From NCBI GenBank assembly GCA_037384885.1, contig JARRNO010000003.1:1-35467 (forward strand): 35,467 nt of DNA. The letters are read 5' to 3'. The notes beneath the pieces are model-generated. The model was not told the DNA's origin. It did not search any database and saw only the letters and a program-made list of their open reading frames with translations. This DNA is from JARRNO01 sp037384885 (lineage in GTDB: Bacteria > Acidobacteriota > UBA4820 > DSQY01). The stretch's first letter is position 1, and each line of letters begins with the position of its first letter. The position numbers and the translations under genes were made by a program. Positions 16,271 to 24,087 of the stretch are shown piece after piece.

Positions 16271-17362
16271 ATGCCGGAGCCCGTTCTGATTCAGCCCGAC
16301 GCCGCGTTCATCAGAGACGTGATCGAAACCGGGGGCGGCGACCTCAAGAAGTGCTTCCAATGCGCCACGTGCTCGGCGGTCTGTACGCTCTCGCCTGAAG
16401 ACGCGCCCTTCCCGCGCAAGCAGATGATCGAGGCCCAGTGGGGGCTCAAGGAACATCTTGCCGGCGATCCGGCCGTCTGGCTGTGCCACAACTGCGGCGA
16501 CTGCACCACCAACTGCCCGCGGGGGGCACGCCCCGGCGATGTCCTTGGAGCCGTGCGGAGCGCCCTGATCCGAGCCTTCAGCTTCCCCCGCTTTATGGGA
16601 AGCCTTCTCGCTTCGCCGAAATGGCTTCCCCTTTTGTACCTGCTGCCGGTGATCATCTTCGGCGCGATTGCACTGCTGGGGCCGAAGGCCGTTTCCACCG
16701 CCTCGCCGGAGTTCGCCGAACTCTTCCCGATTCCCATCCTGGAAGCGCTCTTTTTTACCGTTTCCGGATTGGTGGTGATCGTTTTGGCCGTGGGTTTGAC
16801 GAGGTTTATCAGGGCGTTAAGGGCGGCCGGATGCAAAGAAAGCATCCTGAAGGGGCTGGCGCCGGCCGTGGCCGACATCGCCACGCACAAGCGGTTCAGG
16901 AAGTGCAGCAAAGAGCAGACCCGGTCCTGGGGCCACCTCCTGACCTTCTGGGGTTTCGTCGGCCTGGCCGTCATGGGAACCGCCGTCGGTATCGGTACGA
17001 TGGCGGGAATCATGCACACGCCCCTGGCGCTGACAAGTCCCTGGAAAGTGTTTGCCAACGTCTGCGCGGCCGTTGTCTTCGTGGGCTGCGTCATGCTGCT
17101 GGTCGACCGGGTCCGGGATCCGGAAAAACGGGCGTCCAGCACCTACTTCGACTGGTTCTTTCTTCTGACGCTGGCCGGGGTGGTCTTCACCGGGATCCTA
17201 TCGGAAACACTGCGGCTCGGTTCCGCCGTGTGGGCCATGTATACGGTTTATTTCGTTCATTTGGTGCTGATTTTCACGCTCTTCCTTTACGCGCCCTATT
17301 CCAAATTTGCCCATTTTCTTTACAGAACGGTGGCCATGGCGGCCGCGGGAAAGGGGACGTGA
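16271..17362 (+). CDS. qmoC: Quinone-interacting membrane-bound oxidoreductase subunit QmoC
   Basis: 363 aa from the ATG at 16271 with GGAGGGGAG upstream; the frame is open 14 codons earlier but overlaps qmoB. A fusion of an HdrC-like N-terminal part with two [4Fe-4S] motifs (CFQCATCSAVC, ~29-39; CHNCGDCTTNCPRG, ~74-87) and an HdrE/NarI-like cytochrome b part with about six membrane helices from residue ~115 onward. It anchors the complex and oxidises menaquinol, passing electrons through its clusters to QmoAB. It starts 13 bases after the qmoB stop. A 110-base gap with a CCGCCG/CGGCGG hairpin (17375-17396) separates it from dsrA. Confidence 0.96.
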   Translation: MPEPVLIQPDAAFIRDVIETGGGDLKKCFQCATCSAVCTLSPEDAPFPRKQMIEAQWGLKEHLAGDPAVWLCHNCGDCTTNCPRGARPGDVLGAVRSALIRAFSFPRFMGSLLASPKWLPLLYLLPVIIFGAIALLGPKAVSTASPEFAELFPIPILEALFFTVSGLVVIVLAVGLTRFIRALRAAGCKESILKGLAPAVADIATHKRFRKCSKEQTRSWGHLLTFWGFVGLAVMGTAVGIGTMAGIMHTPLALTSPWKVFANVCAAVVFVGCVMLLVDRVRDPEKRASSTYFDWFFLLTLAGVVFTGILSETLRLGSAVWAMYTVYFVHLVLIFTLFLYAPYSKFAHFLYRTVAMAAAGKGT

Positions 17363-17374
17363 AGGTGAATGGAA

Positions 17375-17396
17375 CCGCCGCGGGTTGTTCCGGCGG
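17375..17396 (+). other. Hairpin in the qmoC-dsrA spacer
   Basis: CCGCCG (17375-17380) and CGGCGG (17391-17396) with a 10-base loop. No T-tract follows, so it is not a standard terminator. It sits 76 bases before the dsrA start and may be an mRNA processing or stability element separating the apr-qmo and dsr messages. Confidence 0.35.
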
Positions 17397-17472
17397 CGAA
17401 GGGAGAGAGCGGATTCTTTAGAGAAGGCCGCTGGATGGAAAAGTGAGATGTCCGACTACAGGAGGTTTTGCC

Positions 17473-18663
17473 ATGGCGGATACAAAACATGAAACAAAAC
17501 TTTTAGACGAGCTCGAAAAGGGTCCGTGGCCGAGTTTCGTGAAGGAAATCAAGAAATCGGCGGAAAAGAATCCGGTGGGCCACGATCTTTTGGGCCAGCT
17601 CGAGCTGTCCTACAGGGACAAGATCAGCCACTGGAAGCACGGAGGCATTGTGGGCGTCATGGGCTACGGCGGCGGCGTCATCGGGCGTTACAGCGACGTC
17701 CCCGATCAGTTCCCGAACGTGGCGCACTTCCACACGCTTCGCGTGAACATGCCCTCGGGATGGTTCTACACCAGCGACGTCCTCAACAAGCTGTGCGATG
17801 TCTGGGAAGAGCACGGATCGGGCATTACGAACATGCACGGCTCGACGGGCGACATCATCTTCCTCGGCACGACGACGGACCAGCTGGAGCCGACCTTCGC
17901 CGACCTGACGGCGAACGGGTTCGACCTCGGTGGATCGGGTTCGGACGTGCGAACCCCATCCTGCTGCGTGGGCAAGGCCCGTTGCGAATGGGCCTGCTAC
18001 GACACCATGAAGCTGTGCAACGACATCACCCAGGAATTCCAGGACGAACTCCACCGCCCGGCCTTTCCTTACAAGTTCAAGTTCAAATTCTCCGGCTGCG
18101 CCAATGACTGCGTAGCGGCCAAGGCGCGTTCCGACCTGTCCATCATCGGGACCTGGAAGGACGACATCCAGCAGGACGACAAGGCGGTGGCGGAGTATGC
18201 GAAGAACGGACTGGACATCCAGAAGGATGTCTGCAACCACTGCCCGACGAAGTGCATGGATTGGGATGGAAGCAAATTGACCATCAACAACCGTGAATGT
18301 GTCCGCTGCATGCACTGCATCAACGTCATGCCCAAGGCCCTGCGTCCCGGCAAGGAACGCGGCGCCACGCTTCTCATGGGCGCCAAGGCTCCGATTCTCC
18401 AAGGTGCTCTTCTTTCCTCGGTCCTGGTGCCGTTCGTGCCGGAAGATGAATTGATGGACACGATCAAGGAGCTTGTGGACCGCGTGTGGGACTTCTGGTG
18501 CGAGTACGGAAAGAACCGCGAACGCGTCGGCGAACTGATCCAGCGCGTGGGTATGGGCAATTTCCTGGACGCCATCGGACTGGACGCCATACCCGAGATG
18601 GTCAGCGCCCCCAGGGACAACCCGTTCGTCTTTATCCAGACCGACGAACAAGAGGCCGAGTGA
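17473..18663 (+). CDS. dsrA: Dissimilatory sulfite reductase alpha subunit, DsrA
   Basis: 396 aa from the ATG at 17473, seven bases after GGAGGT. Siroheme/[4Fe-4S] ligands are arranged C165-x5-C171 (CCVGKARCEWAC) and C209-x3-C213 (CANDC), followed by a ferredoxin domain (CNHCPTKC... CVRCMHCINVMPKAL) inserted in the second half. Typical reductive DsrA landmarks NMPSGWFYTSDVLNKLCD and KFKFKFSGCANDC are present. With DsrB it forms the cytoplasmic alpha2beta2 enzyme that reduces sulfite and places sulfur on DsrC. Adjacency to dsrD (found mainly in sulfate/sulfite reducers) supports the reductive direction. dsrB follows after a 57-base gap with its own ribosome site. Confidence 0.98.
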   Translation: MADTKHETKLLDELEKGPWPSFVKEIKKSAEKNPVGHDLLGQLELSYRDKISHWKHGGIVGVMGYGGGVIGRYSDVPDQFPNVAHFHTLRVNMPSGWFYTSDVLNKLCDVWEEHGSGITNMHGSTGDIIFLGTTTDQLEPTFADLTANGFDLGGSGSDVRTPSCCVGKARCEWACYDTMKLCNDITQEFQDELHRPAFPYKFKFKFSGCANDCVAAKARSDLSIIGTWKDDIQQDDKAVAEYAKNGLDIQKDVCNHCPTKCMDWDGSKLTINNRECVRCMHCINVMPKALRPGKERGATLLMGAKAPILQGALLSSVLVPFVPEDELMDTIKELVDRVWDFWCEYGKNRERVGELIQRVGMGNFLDAIGLDAIPEMVSAPRDNPFVFIQTDEQEAE

Positions 18664-18720
18664 CCCCTGGCGGACAGTTCTTGGAAGAAGGGATGAAACA
18701 AGCGTTTGAGGAGTGAAAAA

Positions 18721-19806
18721 ATGGCCGAACAGCCTGTCAAAAGAGTAACCGATATTGGACCGCCCCACTATGAAAAGTTCCTGCATCCGCTGATCAAGAA
18801 GAACTACGGGAACTGGAAATTTCACGAAAGCATGGCGCCGGGCGTTTTCTTCCACGAGTCCGAGTCCGGGGACCGCATTTACACGGTGCGCGCCGGTACA
18901 CCGCGACTGCTCAGCACGCAGACCATCCGGGCATTCGCCGATCTGGCGAAAAAATATTGCGGAGGCTACCTGCGCTTTACAAGCCGCCACAACGTGGAAT
19001 TTCTCCTGGACAATCCCGACAACATCGAGCCGCTGAAGGCCGACCTTACAAAGATCGGCTTCCCGGTGGGCGGGACCAACAACTCCATCAGCAACATCGT
19101 CCACACACAGGGATGGGTGCACTGCCACTCGTCGGCGACGGACGCTTCCGGCATTGTGAAGGCTGTCATGGATGCGCTCTACGACCGTTTTACGCACGAA
19201 GATCTTCCGGCCAAACTGCGCATCGCCCTGGCCTGCTGTCTGAACATGTGCGGCGCTGTTCACTGCTCGGATATCGCCATTCTCGGCGTGCACCGGAAGC
19301 CTCCGAGGGTGCAGCACGACAGCCTGCACAAGGTCTGCGAGATTCCCAACGTGGTGGCCTCCTGCCCGACGGGCGCGATCCGGCCCGCCACGACCGAGGA
19401 TGGAAAGAAGACCGTGGAAGTCGTGGAAGAACAGTGCATGTTCTGCGGCAATTGTTTCTCCGTCTGCCCCGCCATGCAGCTCAACGACCCGGAAAACGAC
19501 GGGATCTCCATCTGGGTCGGAGGCAAGGTCAGCGACGCGCGTTCCCAGCCGACGTTCTCCAAGCTGGCTATCCCCTTTATCCCCAACGAGCCGCCTCGCT
19601 GGCCCGGGGTCGTGAATGCCGTGGTGAACATCGTCGACGTCTACGCAAAGAACGCGAAAAAGTACGAACGCATGGGCGAATGGATCGCCCGCATCGGGTG
19701 GCCGAAATTCTTCGAGCTGACCGGGATCCCGTTCACCAAGTACCACATCGACGACTTCCGTTTTGCGGGTACGACCTTCGCCCGGTCCGCCCAAATCAGG
19801 CTTTAG
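18721..19806 (+). CDS. dsrB: Dissimilatory sulfite reductase beta subunit, DsrB
   Basis: 361 aa from the ATG at 18721, with GAGGAG eight bases upstream; five codons of open frame before it are not used. Ligands to the catalytic siroheme-coupled cluster are C135 (GWVHCHSSATDASG), C172-C173 and C177 (ACCLNMCG). A ferredoxin domain with CMFCGNCFSVCP is near residues 240-252. In this family the catalytic siroheme sits in DsrB. The C-terminal DFRFAGTTFARSAQIRL tail is typical of DsrB. The stop is followed within ten bases by dsrD, whose ribosome site (AGGAGG) overlaps the dsrB stop codon. Confidence 0.98.
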   Translation: MAEQPVKRVTDIGPPHYEKFLHPLIKKNYGNWKFHESMAPGVFFHESESGDRIYTVRAGTPRLLSTQTIRAFADLAKKYCGGYLRFTSRHNVEFLLDNPDNIEPLKADLTKIGFPVGGTNNSISNIVHTQGWVHCHSSATDASGIVKAVMDALYDRFTHEDLPAKLRIALACCLNMCGAVHCSDIAILGVHRKPPRVQHDSLHKVCEIPNVVASCPTGAIRPATTEDGKKTVEVVEEQCMFCGNCFSVCPAMQLNDPENDGISIWVGGKVSDARSQPTFSKLAIPFIPNEPPRWPGVVNAVVNIVDVYAKNAKKYERMGEWIARIGWPKFFELTGIPFTKYHIDDFRFAGTTFARSAQIRL

Positions 19807-19816
19807 GAGGTGCGCC

Positions 19817-20065
19817 ATGGCCGTTTCAATCGATGAACTGGCCGAGGAAATGTACAAAATGGTCGAAGAGACCATGGGAAAAAAGAACCTCAAGGCGACG
19901 GACCTGATCAAGGAGATGATCGCCCGTCACGGTGAGTCGGAGGTCGACAAGAAAGCATGCAAACTGGCCATCCGGCAGCTCATTGACTCGGGGCGGTGCG
20001 TGTACAGCTACTTTGGTGGAAGCTACATCACGCTGCCGCACAAGGAAGGCGCCGCGCCCGACTAA
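19817..20065 (+). CDS. dsrD: Sulfite reductase activator DsrD
   Basis: 82 aa small winged-helix protein. The start is the ATG at 19817, with AGGAGG at 19805-19810. It matches DsrD along its length (IDELAEEMYKMVEETMGKKNLKATDLIKEM, CKLAIRQLIDSGRCVYSYFGGSYI). DsrD is a marker of reductive dsr operons and has been reported to stimulate DsrAB sulfite reduction, with no DNA-binding role established. A perfect hairpin (20092-20111) and a second dyad (20150-20180) follow before the dsrL-like gene. Confidence 0.95.
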   Translation: MAVSIDELAEEMYKMVEETMGKKNLKATDLIKEMIARHGESEVDKKACKLAIRQLIDSGRCVYSYFGGSYITLPHKEGAAPD

Positions 20066-20091
20066 GGCGGGCGGGCGGAGGCGGAACGCGA

Positions 20092-20111
20092 CGGGTCCGA
20101 CAACGGACCCG
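20092..20111 (+). other. Perfect hairpin after dsrD
   Basis: CGGGTCCG (20092-20099), loop ACAA, CGGACCCG (20104-20111): an uninterrupted 8-bp GC-rich stem. The bases after it are GC-rich with no T-tract, so it is more likely an mRNA 3'-end stabiliser, processing site or partial attenuator than a full intrinsic terminator. It separates dsrABD from the dsrL-like gene. Confidence 0.55.
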
Positions 20112-20149
20112 CCGCCGGCCGCTTCCACGGCGCTGGTTTGATTCAGGCG

Positions 20150-20180
20150 TCTAGGCGGGCGTGGGTTGACGCACCCTAGA
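20150..20180 (+). other. Second dyad in the dsrD-dsrL spacer
   Basis: TCTAGG (20150-20155) pairs with CCTAGA (20175-20180), and inside it GCGT (20159-20162) pairs with ACGC (20169-20172). The stem ends ~20 bases before the ribosome site of the next gene. It may be a protein-binding site or an RNA structure influencing translation of the dsrL-like gene. Confidence 0.35.
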
Positions 20181-20209
20181 GGGCCCGACCAACAGAGAGG
20201 GGGCAAGCC

Positions 20210-21868
20210 ATGGGCCTGTTCAAAGAAGTAAAAAAACCTGTCATCAAGACGGGCTCCGCCGGCGGGGAGATCAGTCCCTACAGGCCGCGGTATGTGGAAA
20301 AGACCGCACCCTGCATGGGGACCTGTCCCAGCGGCAGCGACATCCGGGGCTGGCTCACGACCATCGCCCAGGCGGAAGCCTACGGCAGAACGAACGAAGA
20401 AGCCTATGAAATCGCCTGGAAGATCATCACCGACCGCAATCCCTTCCCCGCGGTGTGCGGACGCGTTTGTCCCCATCCCTGCGAGGAACAGTGCAATCGG
20501 AACGACAAGGACGGCGCAGTTTCCATCAATGCCATGGAGCGCTTTGTCGGCGATTTCGGCATCGCCCGTAACCTGGCGCTTGCCCGCCTGAGCGACGCGG
20601 ACAACCCGGAAAAGGTCGCCATCGTGGGAGCCGGGCCGGCGGGCCTTTCCTGCGCCTACCAACTCGCCCGGCGCGGATACAAGGTGACGGTTTTCGAGGC
20701 CTTCAGCAAGCCCGGAGGCATGCTTCGCTACGGCATCCCCCGCTACCGGCTTCCCGAAGATGTGCTCGACGCCGAAATCGGAAAGATCCTGGATCTTGGT
20801 GTGGAACTGAAATGCGGGACCGCTGTTGGAAATGATGTTCCGCTGGACAAGGTCAGGAAGGACTATGACGCCGTTTTCGTGGGAATCGGCGCGCACAAAG
20901 GCCTTAAGCTGCGCGTGCCGGGCGAGGACGCTTCCAACGTCTACACGGGAACGGAATTTCTCAACCGGGTCAACAGCGGCGAAGCCGTGGAACTGGGCGA
21001 GAAGGTCTACGTGATCGGCGGCGGGGATACGGCCATCGATGCGGCGCGGGTCAGCAAGCGCCTCGGTGCGGAAGTCACCATTCTCTACCGCAGGACACGG
21101 GACGAGATGCCGGCCATTAAGCCGGAAATCGAAGCCGCGCTGGAAGAGGGGGTCAACATCGAGTTCCTGGCGGCGCCGGTGGAAGTCGTCCAAAACGGCG
21201 GCAAGGCCATTGCCATGAAGTGCGTTCGGATGGAGCTCGGCGAGCCCGACGCGTCGGGACGGCCCCGGCCGGTGCCGAAAGAAGGGTCCGAATTCGAAGT
21301 ACCGGTTTCGGACGTCATCGCCGCCATCAGCCAGGCGCCCGAGTTCGAGGGCCTCGACGATCTCCATGAAGGCAAGGACTGGACGAAAATCGACGCGCAG
21401 GGAAAGACGAAGCTGGACCATGTCTACTCCGGAGGCGACAATGTGGAACTGGGGCTGGTCTCCATCGCCATCGCCCAGGGACGGTTCGCGGCCGAAGCCA
21501 TCGACTCCCAATTCAGAGGGACGCCTCTCAAAACGCACGACAGCCCGGAAATCATTAAATCCGACAAGATGAAACTCGGCTGGTACAAGGACGTTCCCAG
21601 GAACGACCGCCAAGATATTCCCATGGATCAGCGAGACTTGGAGACGGAAGTCCAGCAGGGGCTTAGCGAGGAAGATGCGCTGGCTGAAGCGGCGCGCTGC
21701 ATGTCCTGCGGCATGTGCATGGACTGCGAAACCTGCTGGATGTACTGCACGCCGAGCTGCTTCGTCAAGCTTCCAAAGGGAGAGCACTACAAGATCAAGC
21801 TGGAACTTTGCAACGGCTGCAAGAAATGCGCTGAAGAATGCCCCTGCGGCTACATCGAAATGGTGTGA
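20210..21868 (+). CDS. dsrL: DsrL-like iron-sulfur flavoprotein, NAD(P)H:acceptor oxidoreductase
   Basis: 552 aa. It has the GltD/glutamate-synthase-small-subunit architecture: N-terminal [4Fe-4S] cysteines (C35, C39 and C83/C87/C91/C95 in CGRVCPHPCEEQC), an FAD site GAGPAG at ~140-145 followed by GGMLRYGIPRYRLP, and an NAD(P)H site VIGGGDTAIDAAR at ~268-280. A C-terminal ferredoxin-like extension has CMSCGMCMDCETC and CNGCKKCAEECPCG. The extension and position inside the dsr cluster point to DsrL, which couples NAD(P)H to DsrAB. DsrL is best known from sulfur oxidisers; DsrL-2 types occur with reductive DsrAB in some lineages. Here DsrD and Qmo indicate reduction, so it may donate electrons to DsrAB. 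The start at 20210 follows GAGAGGGGG. Confidence 0.85.
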   Translation: MGLFKEVKKPVIKTGSAGGEISPYRPRYVEKTAPCMGTCPSGSDIRGWLTTIAQAEAYGRTNEEAYEIAWKIITDRNPFPAVCGRVCPHPCEEQCNRNDKDGAVSINAMERFVGDFGIARNLALARLSDADNPEKVAIVGAGPAGLSCAYQLARRGYKVTVFEAFSKPGGMLRYGIPRYRLPEDVLDAEIGKILDLGVELKCGTAVGNDVPLDKVRKDYDAVFVGIGAHKGLKLRVPGEDASNVYTGTEFLNRVNSGEAVELGEKVYVIGGGDTAIDAARVSKRLGAEVTILYRRTRDEMPAIKPEIEAALEEGVNIEFLAAPVEVVQNGGKAIAMKCVRMELGEPDASGRPRPVPKEGSEFEVPVSDVIAAISQAPEFEGLDDLHEGKDWTKIDAQGKTKLDHVYSGGDNVELGLVSIAIAQGRFAAEAIDSQFRGTPLKTHDSPEIIKSDKMKLGWYKDVPRNDRQDIPMDQRDLETEVQQGLSEEDALAEAARCMSCGMCMDCETCWMYCTPSCFVKLPKGEHYKIKLELCNGCKKCAEECPCGYIEMV

Positions 21869-21949
21869 AGGCGCAAAAAAGCGGCGGATACCCCGCCGAA
21901 ACGGGTGAACGGCCGCTCTGACGGCGGCCAGGATAACAACACTTCAAAT

Positions 21950-21976
21950 GCCGGTCCCCAGGCGAGGGGTTCCGGC
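21950..21976 (+). other. Hairpin immediately upstream of dsrC
   Basis: GCCGG (21950-21954)-TCCCC (21955-21959), loop AGGCGA, GGGG (21966-21969)-TT-CCGGC (21972-21976): about nine paired bases with a small bulge. It abuts the purine-rich ribosome site (GGGGGGAACA) of dsrC. It could set an RNA 5' end for abundant dsrC message or modulate translation. Confidence 0.4.
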
Positions 21977-21990
21977 GGGGGGAACAGACA

Positions 21991-22308
21991 ATGCCGACCA
22001 TCGAACTGAATGGAAAAAGCTATGTGGTGGATGAGGACGGCTTCCTCGAAGATCCCACGATCTGGAACGAAGAAGTCGCAAAGGACTTCGCGGGCACCGA
22101 GAACGTCGCGGAGCTGACTGAGGATCACTGGAAGGTCATCAACTACCTCCGGAATTACTATGTGGAATACGGCATCGCTCCGATGATCCGGAAGCTCTGC
22201 AAGGAAACGGGATTCAAACTGAACCAGATCTACGAAATGTTCCCGTCCGGTCCGGCCAAGGGCGCCTGCAAGCTCGCCGGCCTTCCCAAGCCCACGGGCT
22301 GCGTGTAA
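21991..22308 (+). CDS. dsrC: Sulfur-carrier protein DsrC
   Basis: 105 aa, the usual DsrC/TusE length. The C-terminal arm carries both redox cysteines, C93 (GACKLAG) and the penultimate C104 (PTGCV). They are spaced as in true DsrC and form the trisulfide with sulfite-derived sulfur during DsrAB turnover. The conserved core NYLRNYYVEYGIAPMIRKLCKETG is intact. It is the cytoplasmic substrate/partner of DsrAB and of DsrK in DsrMKJOP. It is placed between the DsrL-like gene and the dsrM operon, with a 122-base upstream spacer containing a strong hairpin. Confidence 0.97.
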   Translation: MPTIELNGKSYVVDEDGFLEDPTIWNEEVAKDFAGTENVAELTEDHWKVINYLRNYYVEYGIAPMIRKLCKETGFKLNQIYEMFPSGPAKGACKLAGLPKPTGCV

Positions 22309-22528
22309 TAAGCGTCTCGTTCCGGCGCGACCGGGGAGCAAACACCGTTCGAGCGGACGAATGGTGGCCCTACCGGCCCTGGTCCGCCGGTTCACCCCGT
22401 CCCGACTGCGCACAGTTGTGTTTTAGGGGGGGACGCAGCCGGGGCGGGGTGTCATGACCCGTTGCGAGGCGCCTGCAGGAGCGAGGCCGCGCTTTTCCGC
22501 GGTGAGGCGGTGAAGCGGAGGAGGGCCA

Positions 22529-23056
22529 ATGGATATTAAGGTTCTGCTGGCAAAGAAGAAGAACGCCATCGTGAAGCAGTGGCTGGACCGGACGCTCCAG
22601 GCGTATCCCATCCAGACCTCCCGCTTCCTCATGGAAGAGAAGGACCCCTTCAGGAACCCGGTAGGCCAGGTGTTCCAGGACGCTTTCCCGCGGCTGTTCG
22701 ACGAGCTGCTCGCCGGCATGAATACGGGACGCGTCGCGCCCATCCTGGGCGATGTGGTAAGAATACGCGCGGTCCAGGACGTGACGGCGGGCCAATCCAT
22801 TGCTTTTATCTTCATGCTGAAGAAAATCATTCGAAAGGCGGTCAAGGAATCGGGCGATGAGCAGTTCGCATCGGAAGAATTGTGCGCCATTGAATCCCAG
22901 ATCGATGACATGGCCCTCCTGGCGTTCGACCTGTTTATGCATTCTCGGGAAAAAACTTACGAGATCAAGCTGAGCGAGGCAAAGCGGAGGCTATATCTCC
23001 TCGAAAGATCCAGGGAGACGGCTTCCGTGGGCGGCGGGGAGGACCAAGATAAGTGA
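22529..23056 (+). CDS. RsbRD-N-terminal-domain-like protein upstream of dsrM
   Basis: 175 aa, all-helical and without a signal peptide. The layout (KKKNAIVKQWLDRTLQAYP at the start, then NPVGQVFQDAFPRLFDELLAG, and a final amphipathic helix) resembles the RsbRD N-terminal domain family (RsbT co-antagonist type), which in some proteins precedes a kinase or STAS domain; here it stands alone. From family knowledge, such a small protein is often placed before dsrMKJOP in sulfate reducers, with no known role. The start at 22529 has GGAGGAGGG upstream. dsrM begins 35 bases after the stop, so cotranscription is likely. A sensory or assembly role is inference. Confidence 0.75.
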   Translation: MDIKVLLAKKKNAIVKQWLDRTLQAYPIQTSRFLMEEKDPFRNPVGQVFQDAFPRLFDELLAGMNTGRVAPILGDVVRIRAVQDVTAGQSIAFIFMLKKIIRKAVKESGDEQFASEELCAIESQIDDMALLAFDLFMHSREKTYEIKLSEAKRRLYLLERSRETASVGGGEDQDK

Positions 23057-23091
23057 CCGCCGCGGTGCGTCATGTGATGAGGTAGCCTGAC

Positions 23092-24084
23092 ATGTACATC
23101 CTCTATTCGCTTCTTGCGGTACTGGTGCTGGCGGCGCTTGGATACATCGGCGGGGATGCGGCGGTGCTCCGGCCAGTCTTTGCCGTGGCAATCCCCTACG
23201 CGGCTATTGTCCTTTTCCTGGGCGGCCTGGTGTACCGGATCGCCAAGTGGGCCGCTTCCGCGGTTCCCTTTCGCATCCCGACCACCTGCGGGCAGCAGAA
23301 GTCCCTTCCCTGGATCAAGGCGGGGAGACTGGAGAACCCCTCGGGAAAAATAGGCGCCTTTCTGCGCTTGGCGCTGGAAGTTCTCCTGTTCCGGTCCCTC
23401 TTTAGAAACACCCGGTCCGAGCTGCGCTCCGGGCCCAAGCTGGTCTACGGTGAGAACAAGCTTCTCTGGTTGGGCGCCATCGCCTTTCACTATACGTTTC
23501 TCATCGTCTTCCTGAGACATTTGAGATTTTTCATGGAACCGGTTCCGGCCTTTGTGAACGGCTTGGCCGCGGTGGACGGATTCTTTCAGATCGGGGCGCC
23601 GGGTCTCTACGTGACCGATGTCATTCTATTGGCCGCGCTCGCCTATCTGCTCTGGCGGCGCCTGAGAGACCCGCAGGTCCGCTACGTTTCCCTCTTTCAG
23701 GATTATTTCGCCCTCTTTCTTTTGCTGGGTCTCGTCTGCAGCGGGATCCTGATGCGCTACTTCACACGGGTGGACCTGCTTTCAATAAAGGAACTCGCCA
23801 TGGGGCTGGTGACCTTCCATCCAGTGATCCCGAAACAGGTGGGGCCTTTGTTCTTCGTCCACCTCTTCATGCTGAGCCTGCTGGTGGCCTATTTCCCATT
23901 CAGCAAGCTCATGCACATGGGCGGCATCTTTCTGAGCCCGACGAGAAACCTTCCCAACAACAACCGGATGAAACGTCACATCAACCCGTGGAACTACCCG
24001 GTGAAGGTCCACACCTACGCCGAGTGGGAAGATGAATTCCACGACAAGATCAAAGCGGCGGGTCTGCCGCTGGAAAGGGAGTAG
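23092..24084 (+). CDS. dsrM: DsrMKJOP complex cytochrome b subunit DsrM
   Basis: 330 aa integral membrane protein of the NarI/HdrE cytochrome-b type. About six membrane helices are visible (starting LYSLLAVLVLAALGY, VFAVAIPYAAIVLFL, LGAIAFHYTFLIVFL, DVILLAALAYLLW, YFALFLLLGLVCSGILM and FFVHLFMLSLLVAYF). Histidines in FHYTF and FVHLF are candidate heme ligands. The C-terminal LPNNNRMKRHINPWNYPVKV is a DsrM hallmark. It exchanges electrons with menaquinone and passes them to DsrK. The stop is three bases before the dsrK start. It begins with a GAGGT ribosome site. Confidence 0.96.
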   Translation: MYILYSLLAVLVLAALGYIGGDAAVLRPVFAVAIPYAAIVLFLGGLVYRIAKWAASAVPFRIPTTCGQQKSLPWIKAGRLENPSGKIGAFLRLALEVLLFRSLFRNTRSELRSGPKLVYGENKLLWLGAIAFHYTFLIVFLRHLRFFMEPVPAFVNGLAAVDGFFQIGAPGLYVTDVILLAALAYLLWRRLRDPQVRYVSLFQDYFALFLLLGLVCSGILMRYFTRVDLLSIKELAMGLVTFHPVIPKQVGPLFFVHLFMLSLLVAYFPFSKLMHMGGIFLSPTRNLPNNNRMKRHINPWNYPVKVHTYAEWEDEFHDKIKAAGLPLERE

Positions 24085-24087
24085 CCC

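Noticed and set aside
17503..19911. 802-aa minus-strand open frame antisense to dsrA and dsrB
   Set aside because: It spans two clear genes and their spacer on the opposite strand, with no ribosome site or family motif; third-position bias explains it.
19826..21787. 653-aa minus-strand open frame antisense to dsrD and the dsrL-like gene
   Set aside because: Same shadow pattern; the plus-strand genes have intact cofactor motifs over the full length.
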